A stretch of DNA of 64,000 nucleotides, taken from Oopsacas minuta (Eukaryota; Porifera; Hexactinellida; Lyssacinosida; Leucopsacidae). Made by a program: the position numbers and the translations under genes. The DNA lies in contig JAKMXF010000099.1 in assembly GCA_024704765.1 (NCBI GenBank), forward strand, positions 196,432-260,431, written 5' to 3'. The notes under the pieces were generated by a model. The model did no database searches. It saw nothing but the letters and a program-made list of their open reading frames with translations, and was not told where the DNA came from. Numbering within the stretch: the stretch's first letter is position 1; each line of letters opens with the position of its first letter. This document shows positions 34,937-45,816 of this stretch, piece by piece.

Positions 34937-36731
34937 ATGGCAACTAAACGTGCTCTGAAGAGTGCTTACTCAGATGATTATCTGAAATTTGGATTCACAA
35001 GTATAGTAATTGAATGTATTGACAAACCACAATGCGTGATATATCTGAAAGTATTATTTGGAGAGTCTATGAAGCCGTTTCAGCTTAAAAGACATTTTGA
35101 GAAAGAACATCCAACATATAATGACCGAGATGTTTCTTTCTTCTAAAGACAATCTCAATCTGTCAAGAAATCTAGACTTGATACAACAGGACAGACAGCT
35201 ATCACTATAAGAGCCACAGTTGAAGCATCATATGTTGTGTCACTACGTATTTATAAATCTAAGAAACCCCATACTATTGGTGAAGAGGTAGTTTTGCCCT
35301 GCACGAAAGACATTGTGCGCATAATGATTGGAGAGATGCAGTAAAAAAACTAAGTTCGCTGTCAATTTCAGATAACACTGTTCAGCGCAGAATTCAAGAA
35401 ATGTCAGAGGATATTAAGAACCAAGTTGTGGAGCAAATCAAACAGTCACCCATCTTTGTTTTGCAATTAGATGAGTCAACTGATGTTTCTTCTTGTGCTC
35501 AGCTGATGATATATGTACGTTATATCCACGATTCTAACTTCAAAGAAGAGTTCCTGTTTTGTCACTCACTTGATTCTTAAACACGTGGAATTGATGCTTT
35601 CAACAAAGTAGACACCTTTTTTGTAAAAGAAGGTCTCGATTGGAAAAAAGTTGGGGCTGTTTGCACAGATGGCGCTCCTTCTATGTTGGGAAGCCATTCT
35701 GGGTTCCAGATACGCGTTAGACAGTTTGTCCCAGATGTGATAACAAATCACTGTATGATTCACCGAGAAGCCCTTGCAGCGAAGACTTTGACAGCCTCGC
35801 TAAATGTTATCTTGCAGGAGGTAATTAAAATAGTCAATTTCGTTAAAAGTAGCGCACTCAACACTCGTCTCTTCAGAAATTTTTGTTTAGATATGGATGC
35901 TGCGCATATGAATTTGTTATATCACACTGAAGTTAGATGGCTTTCAAAGGGCAATGTTTTGAAACGTGTTCTAGACCTCAAGGAAGAAACAACAGAATTT
36001 TTAAAACTCCAAAAGCGGACGCATTGGCATGATTTATTCGAAATCACGAATGGATTACTAGACTTTGTTATCTTTGCGATATTTTTGAAAGACTCAATAC
36101 TCTGAACCTCTCATTGCAAGGTAAAGATAGTAATATTATGGATTTTGTAGACAAGCTTTCTGCCTTTCAAGCAATGCTTGACCTCTGGAGAAAGAAGATA
36201 CATAGTGGTAGGATTACAATGTTTTCTCACCTCTGTAGCTATGTTGAAGATTGCGAAATTAGTATCAGCGAAGCTTTGCAAAATGACATTGCAACGCATT
36301 TGCAATCACTTAAAGATGAATTCTCTAGATACTTTCCAGAAGCAACAAAATCCAAATTTAATCTTGTTCGAAATGCTTTTCTGGCCAAAATAGATGACTA
36401 CATTCCTGATAATCACGATGCAGCACAGGAGGATTTCATCAAACCTGTAAACGATTCAGGAGCACAAACATTATTTTCAAGAGTTGATTTGCCATCTTTT
36501 TGGAGTTCTGTGCTTGGCAGCTATCCAATAGTATCACAGATTGCCCTGAAGTTACTCATGCCATTCCCATCAACTTATTTGTGTGAAGCGGCGTTTTCTA
36601 GTATGCTAGTAATCCAATCTAAGGCTAGAAATAGACTTGATGTCGAACCAGATCTACGCTGCTGCTTAGCAATAACACAGCCTAGAATTCAAATGCTAGT
36701 TGATGAAAAACAACATCAAAAATCACATTAA
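34937..36731 (+). pseudogene. hAT transposase with BED finger, ZBED5/SCAND3-like
   Basis: From the ATG at 34937 the BED finger is degenerate: PQCVIYLKVL has lost the second Cys of its CxxC, and LKRHFEKEHP keeps the His residues. After a stop at 35146 the frame goes on with SLRIYKSKKPHTIGEE, LDESTDVSS and a TAA at 35578-35580. It then runs through CTDGAPSMLGSHSGF, HCMIHREAL and TEVRWLSKGN (35683-36105). One frame change near 36105 leads to the intact 205-codon C-terminus (36114-36731) with MPFPSTYLCEAAFSSM, the hAT dimerisation signature. There are only a few lesions across about 590 codons. Confidence 0.9.
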
Positions 36732-37019
36732 ATAATCATGTGTGACAATTATTAGTATTGTAGATGTGGTAAATTTACATTAGAATAATATATACGAGTT
36801 AAGTACATACATTTTGAAATTTACGTTTTGGTTATGCCTTCATCGAGTGGGGCGCGAACGCTTTAAAAAGTTGGAAAGTGAGTCGTGGTCAGAAAAGGGT
36901 TGAAAACCCCTGATTTATGAAAAGGGGACAAATCCGTGCGAAATAATGAGGGGCCCTGGATTTTGACAAGAGGAGACATCTGTTTGTATATCACACGATA
37001 AATCAATATAAGGATACCG

Positions 37020-38031
37020 GAAGAATACGAAACAGGTCAAGGGGCGGACTTACCACCTCGATTTTTACCACCAGAATGAGGAAGGTCGTACGATCTCGGG
37101 ACGGCTAAATCTCAGAAAATCGATGCGAAAGATATCATCAGAGCTCGGAATTGGGGTAGCTCGGTGAGTAAGATTATATAGAAGGACTTAGGACTATTTT
37201 GTTACAAGTTAAGGAAAGTTCACTTCCTTTCCAACATGATTCAACAAAAGCGGCTTTCACGAAGGAAATCACTTATCATGCGGTTAGCGGTTAGCGGTAT
37301 AGAGAATATTCTTTACACCGACGAGAAATTATTCACAATTGAGTGGGCTTATTATCGTCAAAATGATCCGATGCTTTCTCTTTCATAGTCTGCAATCCCA
37401 GATAATCTCAAATACGTAAAACAACTCAAAAGCTGGCTTCCGTGATGGTTTGGCCCAGAATTTCGGCGGTGGGCCGCACCCCACTAATTCTCGTACCTTG
37501 TGAGGCCAAAATTAACTCAACAACCTACAAAGATTTGATTTTAGAACCTGTTGTGAAATATCTGATCGAAACAATGTTACATAACCAGTCATTCTTGTTT
37601 CACCAAGATGGTTCACCAGCTCATACCTGAAAGGTTGCTCAGGCCTGGTTCCAGGATTACACTCCTGATTTCATCTCAAAAGAAGAATCGCCCCCCTCTA
37701 GCCCGGATCTTAACCCGATGGACTTTTCAATTTGTGGGATACTAAAACAAATCCCTGCGTTGAATCTCACATGAATATCCAGTCGCTCAAGAGGTGTTTG
37801 TGCTAGGAATGGGCGAAAATCCCTCAAGAAGCCCTGCGTGCCGCGATTGAGTCCGTTCCCGGACGTCTCCAAGCTGTCCTTAGGAAACAAGGAGGGTACA
37901 TTTAGAAATTTTTGAATAGTTTGAGATCATTTAAATCATAGTAATGAACTAGGACCTCAACAAATTCTAGATACACTAGGGTAACAATATGGACCATGTT
38001 TTCGATGTATCAAAAATTAAAAGCCACCCTG
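37020..38031 (+). mobile_element. maT-like DD37D Tc1/mariner element, 5-prime truncated
   Basis: A decayed plus-strand transposase is followed by the terminus AAGCCACCCTG and TA (38032-38033). No matching left end was found before the hAT that stops at 36912, so the element is truncated or was interrupted. The transposase blocks are ILYTDEKLF (first Asp), LFHQDGSPAHT and SPDLNPMDFSIW. Counting places 37 residues between the second Asp and the Asp of NPMD, hence DD37D. Stops occur near 37629 and 37808, and the helix-turn-helix domain is incomplete. Confidence 0.75.
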
Positions 38032-38040
38032 TATGTATGT

Positions 38041-38096
38041 GTTGTAGCGTAGAAGCTAATTTGGTGTTAACACCAAACTCACTCCTACACTGCAAC
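38041..38096. repeat. 56-bp palindrome
   Basis: The centre is a perfect TTTGGTGTTAACACCAAA. The arms extend imperfectly to GTTGTAG...CTGCAAC at the two ends. It lies 10 bp beyond the DD37D element's terminus. Confidence 0.6.
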
Positions 38097-38593
38097 ATAT
38101 ACAAGATGAGGTCAACGTTTAGCATTAGGGGGCAACTCTCAGTTGAAGAATGAAGCCACCGCAGCCGACAATTTTTGTTTAGAGAAACCTTAGTATTTTC
38201 CAGGTGTGCAGAGTGCCAAAAGGCTCCTGGTTCTCACTTCAACTCTATATCCATATTAACATTCTACCAAAACTCTGGTAACAAATGCATAGTCTACGTG
38301 TGTCAAATAGATGAACATTCCATACCAGTGGTATAATCCTTAAAGTTTGGTAAAAATATAGAGAAGGGTCAAACATGAATTCCATACAATTCGTGTTCAA
38401 GTTCCTCCGAATATTCATTATCATGCTAATGCTTTGCAAAATATATGTTATTTGATAGAATGTCATGAAATACATGGACTAACATGTTAGAGTACTAATA
38501 CAATTATCAAATCCTAACACCTTCTGTCCAAGTATTGTAAATTATATAATATTTATATACGATACTGTCCGTGTTTTACATTTTGGAGAATTA
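38097..38593. other. AT-rich non-coding stretch
   Basis: Nothing recognised. Confidence 0.5.
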
Positions 38594-41366
38594 ACGAGTG
38601 TGGAGTTTGCCTAGTATTCCACCCTGTAACTTCAAACACTAATTTACTCACTTGTACACCTCGGATTTTGACCTAATTGGTATCATTCGATAGAAGATTA
38701 TTGGATGTTTTGGGCAATATAAATAAATTTCAATTTTTTACTTTTTACTCACGTTTTTTCATAGTGAGCATGTATTTAACTTCATTCGAATTTAGGGTCT
38801 AAAGTTTCGAATTTGATTCTGAAATACCTTTCATATATTTAGACAATATGGACGTTTATGTAAATTGAATTTAATTACAAAATTCCCATAACTCGCTGAG
38901 CTATAAGATTTCAAAATTGAATTTGAAACTGAGAGTTGTAGGGGAATGGATTAGATTATACATAAAGTAGCGTCAGTTCAAACTGCGCTTTCTTAACCAT
39001 TACAATACTGAATGTAGAATATTTTATGCAAATCGATAGTTGAGATGTGAACGTTTCTAACGATACCAATTTTATCGTGAAATACAAAAAAATTAGCACC
39101 AACAACAGCATTCGAAAACCATCAAATTCACTGTTTTTGTATATTACGAACTCCTACTTTGAAGTCAATTCTCGGAATTATTTACCAATAGAATTGCCTA
39201 AAAGTTTACAGATACCTTCTATCGTATTCTATAATTCAATTTCTTAAAGAAAACAGGGTCCTAGTAGTTTTTGTGACTTTTTCATCTTTTTAAAAGTATC
39301 TAGTATTTCTCAATTTCTTTAGTCTCTACAATATGGTAGCTACTGTATAGACTATCGTGGTTATCTTGTAAGCCTTACACAGCGACTGTTTCTTAATCAA
39401 ACTAATATTTTTTCTCACAAATTATTGAGTACATCATTGCTAGTTCCATTTCAAATGTTTTCACGCTACTTTGTTTATTCCCATTTTGGTAGCTTGCGAA
39501 GTACGAAATATGCTTTGGACAATAACTACATGTGCTTCATATTTCGTGGAATTATTTTGAACTTCAGCTTTCGTTTTTCACTTTTGGCTCTTTTGCTTTT
39601 TTGTATTTTGAATCTTCTTTCTCTTGCTTTTGTACCTTCCTTTATTCGCGATCATGCTGTGGATATCATGATTTCTATTGAATTATGGCGTGCTCGCATT
39701 GGTATGCACTATCTCTGTAATTCCCAATCATTCTGGATCATCATCTGACATAAATTCCTTCACATCGACTACATCTATCCTGTTTTCTACTCTATTGGCT
39801 GGTGTTGTCTCTACCCTCCTCATCCTTAGAGGCATCAAGAGTAATCCAGGGCCCACCACCCCGACTCAAAGTAATATCACGAACAAGGTAATTATCTAGT
39901 AGATCAATGGTATTCATTTTGTACCTATACTGCCAACTAGACCCTTACCGGGGCCAGCCTTACCCATTCATTTTCTTTAGATTACCAAGGGAATTAAAGA
40001 TAATGATAAGTGTACTGGTCTCTACTTTTCGTTCTTTCGACGCAATGATCAGCAAGTTATCCGTCAGCTCCAGAATTTCTAGCTCTATTTGGGGATCCAT
40101 TTGTAAGGAGGTCTATTCTTAGAATAGGCTTGACCAAAGACATAATCTATACCTAAAGTGGAAAAACAACTCATCAACATTCAGTCAATTGTGAGAAATT
40201 CTTTGACTTGAAATTCCCCTTTGGAATGTTCTGTTAGTCCGATTACGTAAGAAAAACAGTTTCAAGTGAGTTTCAGTCTTAATAAGATAGATATTCCTAG
40301 GAGAGCATCACAAGTAAATTCTGCCATAGTTAAGGATGTATTGTTCGAAAGCAATTGTACCAGATAAAAATTCAGAATATTTTTGACGAGATCATATTTG
40401 GAGAACATCTTAAAAATATTCATTTGGAATGAATATATATTTGTTGTTCTGACATCGGGAATTTGAAATTATTTAATTACTTTAAAAGTATAAAGAATTT
40501 GCGAAGTATAAAAGAGAATGATAACTAAAGCAAGTATTCGAATGTGACTTCCTATACCCAAGATTACAGTAACTGTGTATAGCCATACAAGATAACCACG
40601 ATAGTATATATAGCAGCTACAATATTGTAGAGACTAAAGAAATTGAGAAATACTAGATACTTTTAAAAAGATGAAAAAGTCACAAAAACTACTAGCGACC
40701 CCTGTTTTCTTTAAGAAATTGAATTATAGAATACGATAGAAGGTATCTGTAAACTTTTAGGCGATTCTATTAGTAAATAATTCCGAGAATTGACTTCAAA
40801 GTAGGAGTTCGTAATATACAAAAACAGTGAATTTAATGGTTTTCGAATGCTGTTGTTGGTGCTAATTTTTTTGTATTTCACGATAAAATTGGTATCGTTA
40901 GAAACGTTCACATCTCAACTATCGATTTGCATAAAATATTCTACATTCAGTATAGTAATGGTTAAGAAAGCGCAGTTTGAACTGACGCTACTTTATGTAT
41001 AATCTAATCCATTCCCCCACAACTCTCAGTTTCAAATTCAATTTTGAAATCTTATAGCTCAGCGAGTTATGGGAATTTTGTAATTAAATTCAATTTACAT
41101 AAACGTCCATATTGTCTAAATATATGAAAGGTATTTCAGAATCAAATTCGAAACTTTAGACCCTAAATTCGAATGAAGTTAAATACATGCTCACTATGAA
41201 AAAAACGTGAGTAAAAAGTAAAAAAATTGAAAATTATTTATATTGCCTAAAACATCCAATAATCCTCTATCGAATGATACCAATTAGGTCAAAATCCGAG
41301 GTGTACAAGTGAGTAAATTAGTGTTTGAAGTTACAAGGTGGAATACTATGCTAGCTTCACACTCGT
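38594..41366. mobile_element. Long-inverted-repeat element, Mutator-like, with near-9-bp target duplication
   Basis: The left arm (38594 to about 39390) and right arm (about 40565 to 41366) are inverted copies of about 0.8 kb with few visible differences. The ends begin ACGAGTGTG on both strands. The flanks are GGAGAATTA (38585-38593) and GGATAATTA (41367-41375), an 8/9 direct duplication of MULE size. Each arm carries the same 66-codon open frame (39047-39247 plus, 40711-40911 minus), but the three differences all change amino acids. The 1.2-kb loop carries different sequence with a 2A-like peptide motif. There is no Mutator transposase, so this looks like a non-autonomous, cargo-carrying element. 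Confidence 0.8.
39560..39897 (+). pseudogene. Retroelement-type leader with 2A-like NPGP motif
   Basis: One frame gives a hydrophobic segment, then SIELWRARIGMHY. A second frame (39678-39897) gives LLAGVVSTLLILRGIKSNPGPTTPTQ. N-P-G-P after a hydrophobic run resembles 2A ribosome-skipping sequences at the N-terminus of some invertebrate non-LTR retrotransposon proteins. The canonical D-x-E-x-NPGP is replaced by G-I-K-S-NPGP, so activity is doubtful. After the motif the frame closes within about 12 codons. It lies in the loop of the long-inverted-repeat element. Confidence 0.45.
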
Positions 41367-41375
41367 GGATAATTA

Positions 41376-42008
41376 TACGTATTGTAATACTTAGCGGGAA
41401 CATAGTTTACATGAAATTTCTTCTAGAAAACTTATCCGTTCCGCATGGTTAAATAGGGTACCCAAATGGTCCGTTCCGGTAGGTGAATTATCGAAGCCTT
41501 GAGCCTCGACTTTCGGTAGTGGCACGCCAAAACACACCAAAAATGAAAAGGAGAGAAGCAAGTTTCCGTAAATGTCCCTGCTATCTCAAAGGTCATTTGG
41601 AATTAGGCAGATGGACAAGAGCGAGCGGTTAGAGGGGGGATCAAAATGCTGGGCTCAGGCCACACCCCATGTTCGGTCATTGAGTATGTTAGATCAATGT
41701 TCAGGGTATGGGTTTCTCACTGTGGTTTGGCTTTGTCACTTCATGTAGTTTTAGTAGTCGATATTAATGCAAGTGTGATAATAATTCCATAAATACTAAT
41801 GATTGTGTTACAAACAGGTAGCATTCTGGGATTTTTAATTGAAAACAAATACCAGCTTGCCTCGCCCTCCCCACCACTACTGGCAGTGGGGATTACCCAA
41901 TGGGCAAAGTAGGCACTAGGTATAAATTAGTGTTTAGATGAGTGATGTATGTTGTGGTCTATAATGTGTATTGATATTTCAATAATATTGGAAGAGTACT
42001 TCCGTAAT
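41376..42008. other. Non-coding stretch
   Basis: No recognised gene or terminal repeat. Confidence 0.45.
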
Positions 42009-42177
42009 TCAATGTTTATAACATGCATCCTTCATATGTATTGTCACTTGGTGTGTACTAGCTATCATTTCATTGAGTTTGCCGGCATTAATTGTGGTTA
42101 GGGTTTGCAGGACTGCAGGTGATGTTTTGTTTTCGCCCCAGGCTCTCAGTTTTAAATATTTCATAGTCCCGGGGTAG
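42009..42177 (-). CDS. Candidate terminal exon of an unknown protein
   Basis: On the minus strand TTAGTCCTCAG is a good splice acceptor. The next frame reads YPGTMKYLKLRAWGENKT, then LTTINAGKLNEMIAS, to a stop after KDACYKH. Composition is protein-like, with no hydrophobic or low-complexity bias. No family was recognised and upstream exons were not found. Confidence 0.25.
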
Positions 42178-42192
42178 CTGAGGACTAAAACA

Positions 42193-42453
42193 ATGAGAAA
42201 CAAACATTCATTGGGTAGAGGGAATCCAAATCCATTCTATATCAATTTGGAATACAGAATTCAAGAACAAATTCATGAAAGATCCATACTTCAGAGAATC
42301 TTAATCTATCCCAAATTCATAGATTTCGAATCCTTGATATCCCTTATCCATAAAATGGACCATAATGCATCTGACCCTTCTGATCATAGATATATTTCGA
42401 AATCTGTCTACATATCGTTCGATGTGCTTAGGCTTATTTCAAAATTAAGTTGA
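42193..42453 (+). CDS. Candidate small ORF or exon of unknown function
   Basis: 86 codons from an ATG with a favourable AACAATGA context. The product is a mixed, folded-looking sequence (NPFYINLEYRIQEQIHERSI, then FIDFESLISLIHKMDH). It begins 15 bp from the minus-strand candidate exon. No domain was recognised. Confidence 0.3.
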   Translation: MRNKHSLGRGNPNPFYINLEYRIQEQIHERSILQRILIYPKFIDFESLISLIHKMDHNASDPSDHRYISKSVYISFDVLRLISKLS

Positions 42454-42459
42454 TACTAT

Positions 42460-42505
42460 GTGCTTGTACTGTAAGTGACTAATTGTCACTTACAGTAATA
42501 AGCAC
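42460..42505. repeat. 46-bp hairpin
   Basis: GTGCTTGTACTGTAAGTGAC pairs with GTCACTTACAGTAATAAGCAC around the 5-base loop TAATT. Eighteen or more pairs form. The loop is too short for a typical microRNA precursor. Confidence 0.7.
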
Positions 42506-42510
42506 ACACC

Positions 42511-43503
42511 TACAAAATTGATCAAAAGGAAACTAGAATTAGGGAAATGTTATTCGTTACCTAGCCATTGCATGTTATAAAACAAGGCTATTCAATGGAG
42601 TGAGTTAAACTAGAAATTCCAAAAAGAAATGTAGCTGGCCAACAAGTGGTGTTTATTAGTTCGTTCCGGGATCTTACTCCTAGACGAAAAGCCCGTCCCG
42701 CCCGGGCAGCCCGAGTTATACTACCATGGGTGGAATTCCTAATTATAATAGTCTTTGTCAATTGGTTTATTTTGTCGCTTTAGCACTGTAATCAAATGTC
42801 CAAAAATCTCTCCACTATATGAATAATTCCCGGTACCCTTGTGAAATTTAATCAAACTTTGGTTTTAGGGATAGGTAAGACATAGGACTACAATAATACT
42901 AGTACCTGGAGCTCTGTCACGGTATACTGGATAAAATGTTGTTGGTAATTCAAATTGTATAATATGGACATGGGCGTAGGCAATGATAGGGTCGGCGAGG
43001 CTATGGACCTACTAATAATTCTGAGACTAATAGAAAATGTATGCATGGCCCTACCAATACTGTCATCATGGCTGCGTGGGGACTACCAATGCACAACATG
43101 AGTTTACGCACCTGATGAATTTAGGTATAAAATATGATTAGGAATCTAAATGCTTGAATGTTAACAAAAAATAAACTAAATACTTAAATTTCATTCAGAA
43201 TTTTTGAACGATAGTCCAACTTGTCTATAACGGAAACGAAGGAACAGGCCAAAAGTGGCAGTTGGAGGTGGGCTGAGTTGACCTAGAATTCTCCTATCAC
43301 TAAATCTATTAACTACATCATGGGTTCTTAACCTGGGGAAGAAGCTAAAACAAATTTTAATATTGTAAATTTGTAATATTTAGCTAAGGTGTTCACCATT
43401 GACTCAGCATAATAGTATTACATCTGGACTAGACCGTTTAGATCCGATTAAGTAGAATCAGTTAACACTATGTATATGGTTCAATTCCTGACCATGTTTT
43501 CAG
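42511..43503. other. Non-coding stretch
   Basis: Contains small GC-rich patches (for example CCCGTCCCGCCCGGGC near 42690) but no recognised feature. Confidence 0.45.
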
Positions 43504-43742
43504 ATTACCCTGGTCGACTCAATAGTTCTGGAACTACTGAATTTCTAATGACCTTAAAAATAACAAGCAATTTCCTTAAAGTTAGGGAATCTCTTTCCCA
43601 ATATGATAATTACAGGATCTATAAAATAGTCAACATAATTTATGAAATCAGCCACCATGCATCCCCAATTGTTTGTGGGGTGGGTTCAGAGGAAATATAC
43701 ATATCGTTACTAGATCATATTCTGCATTCGCCAAAACATTAA
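43504..43742 (+). CDS. Candidate terminal exon, helical protein of unknown family
   Basis: CATGTTTTCAG (ending 43503) is a plausible acceptor. The frame that follows is open for about 78 codons to TAA at 43740-43742. It reads TTEFLMTLKITSNFL, then HHASPIVCGVGSEEIYISLL, which looks like packed amphipathic helices such as HEAT or ARM repeats. No family was recognised. A competing minus-strand frame (43917-43648) overlaps it, so coding status is uncertain. Confidence 0.28.
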
Positions 43743-44014
43743 GCGCTCCTAAAATGGAGCGCAATCCAATTCCGCTCCCTCTCATTTTTCTTGAGTTACA
43801 TTGGAATTGTATTATATCTAATATACAGCCTTTGGCTCGTCGCTTCGCGATGAAATGGTCACATTGCGCCTCCAGGTATCCATTATTCTCCAAATCGATG
43901 GCCCCTGTGAGTATCATAATCTAGACATATTTATGTACCTAAAAGTAAACGAATATTCACAATATGCTCTTTACAATATCATATTCGGACTCAACATACT
44001 CGGTTACCCCAATA

Positions 44015-44285
44015 TAGTCGTTGAAAGCATGTTTCTACCTAAATTTTGAAATTGTTTACTTTGTATTTATAAAAACAACAATAAATTTACATATATTAAT
44101 CCGAAAGTGTGAAAATCAGATTCAACATGCTCGATAAATTTAGTGAAGTTTATTGAATTCTATTTACTTCCTTGATAAACACGATAAATACATAGTTATG
44201 CGGTAATTTCAAAATTACATACCGTAAATCCATTCCTTGACAACGGACAACAAACAGATAATAATTGGAATTTAATAATATAGAT
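44015..44285 (+). repeat. Dispersed repeat, copy 2 (partner at 15205-15480)
   Basis: Same orientation and block order as the copy at 15205-15480, sharing TTCCTTGATAAAC and CCTTGACAACGGACAA. Similarity begins near the TAG(C/T)CGTTGA(A/G)AGCA motif at the start of both. Confidence 0.7.
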
Positions 44286-44457
44286 TATCAGTCCCGAAAT
44301 GTACCAAGCTTCATCCAAGAAATTGTTAAATGTAAAACTTCACACAAGTTTCAAGAAATACATACGTACATATGATAATGTGAATTATTACAAGTGTACG
44401 AATCAACTAGGAAACAACATTTCTATCCAGAATATTGAATTCTTTGCAGAATAACGG

Positions 44458-44640
44458 TTAAATCTGTAAATTGTTGGCATTCAAATTGAACCCCGAGATA
44501 TGGTGTTCCCACTCCTTCAAAATGGACCGCCTTCTATCTTTCTCCTGATTCCTAAAGTAGTTCGCTCCAGGTTCCGCACCTTTAATGCTCTGGCATTCAC
44601 GGACAAAATTTGCGAGGTTCCTTTGGATGCAATTAGATGC
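44458..44640 (-). CDS. Candidate terminal exon of an unknown basic/acidic protein
   Basis: A minus-strand frame ends with GANYFRNQEKDRRRSILKEW, then ISGFNLNANNLQI and a stop. The charged helical composition looks protein-like. No convincing splice acceptor or domain. It lies about 1.2 kb downstream of the GTF3C4 stop codon, on the same strand. Confidence 0.2.
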   Translation of the reverse strand, partial: ASNCIQRNLANFVRECQSIKGAEPGANYFRNQEKDRRRSILKEWEHHISGFNLNANNLQI

Positions 44641-44706
44641 AATCAAGAAAATATTCCCCGTCATCGGTTAGCAAGTTTATCAGTAAAAAATAATACTCTT
44701 CTATAA

Positions 44707-45816
44707 CTGGTGTTTTATGATTCCAAGGGAAATTTCATAATAGGGTATCACGAAAGGGAAATTGTGCAAAAAAGGTTGAGACGTAGTATCTGAAGTCAAA
44801 ATTAGCAAACTTTGAAAACCTGTATCTCTCAAAATGTCGACAGTATTCTACAAAATTTTTGTCAACAAAAATGCAGTGTTCAGAACATGTGCATGTAGTT
44901 GAAATTTCGATTTGAAAATGCTCAAATACATTGCAAAGTAGTTAAAAATTTAATATTCATAAACGTCCCTATAATTTAACAAATCCAATAATGAAAAGGA
45001 CGTCAAATTTCATTTCAAGTGTGCTCAGTCGAATCCTGCGCGAATACAGCGGTCGCATATTTAACAACATATTTAATCATGAACATCTCTTAAGGTCCCT
45101 GAATGCCCTACACCAGCGTGATTTTCATTTCATTGTTGTCCGACTCTCGAAGTCCCTAGTAACCATTTGAATTTTTTTGATACATACTTTGTCAATGATG
45201 ATTCAATGATTGTTTCTGAGTTACCAGAATAGGAAGATACAGATTTTACCATCTTCACTAAGAAATACATAATCATCTAAGGAGTGTATCCAAACATATG
45301 CAATGCTTCCAAGAAGTGCTAAAATGTTTAACCTGTGGAAATAAATGTTTCCTTTGAAGTTGTGGGTTCTTCGAACAAGTTAACTGAAAATTGAAAAACA
45401 GTTCCTATAGATTAATAAGTTTACTGTCGCATACTAAAGCGTTGAACTCTATCTGAAGACAACCAGCGCCAAGTACTAACGAATGGTAAATTTTGGATCT
45501 AAATAGTCAACTCATTCACAGACCACATTCAAATCTTGGGATTTTATATATGTTCTCACTTGCTATATTTAGGAACTGAAAACGTTAACTGACTAGGTGT
45601 TGAACTCTGCATATAAAAATACACTGAAATCTTAAACCTAGAAAGTGAATTAAGTTGATAAATTTTGGTATTGTCGAATAGAAATAGTATATATGCTGTC
45701 TGGTGCAAGAATAAATAATAATACCAATAGTGGCTTTCTCAGTATCCTCTTCATGCCCCCATCGTACAGATCCTCCGCGATAAAATAGTATAGATCAAAA
45801 TATTGGATTATTGTAA
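44707..45816. other. Non-coding stretch downstream of GTF3C4
   Basis: This lies 3-prime of the minus-strand GTF3C4 gene. No domain, terminal repeat or RNA gene was recognised. It probably includes that gene's 3-prime untranslated region. Confidence 0.45.

Larger units (their letters stand above)
34564..36912 (+). mobile_element. hAT DNA transposon, second 2.35-kb copy type
   Basis: The ends are perfect 15-bp inverted repeats, CAGGGGTTTTCAACC and GGTTGAAAACCCCTG. The 8-bp flanks do not match. The length (2349 bp) is within one base of the hAT at 4176-6525, but ends and protein differ, so it is a separate family. A palindrome (34734-34807) lies in the 5-prime subterminal region. Confidence 0.9.

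Noticed and set aside
34556-36920. 8-bp target duplication for the second hAT
   Set aside because: Flanks GTTTGGGG and ATTTATGA do not match, so it was not claimed.
39047-39247. 66-codon open frame repeated at 40711-40911 as a conserved small gene
   Set aside because: It is duplicated only because it lies in the inverted arms. All three differences between the copies change the amino acid, so there is no sign of protein constraint.
43648-43924. Overlapping open frames on both strands (43673-43924 plus, 43917-43648 minus)
   Set aside because: Neither has a splice context or domain. They overlap each other and the better candidate exon at 43504-43742.
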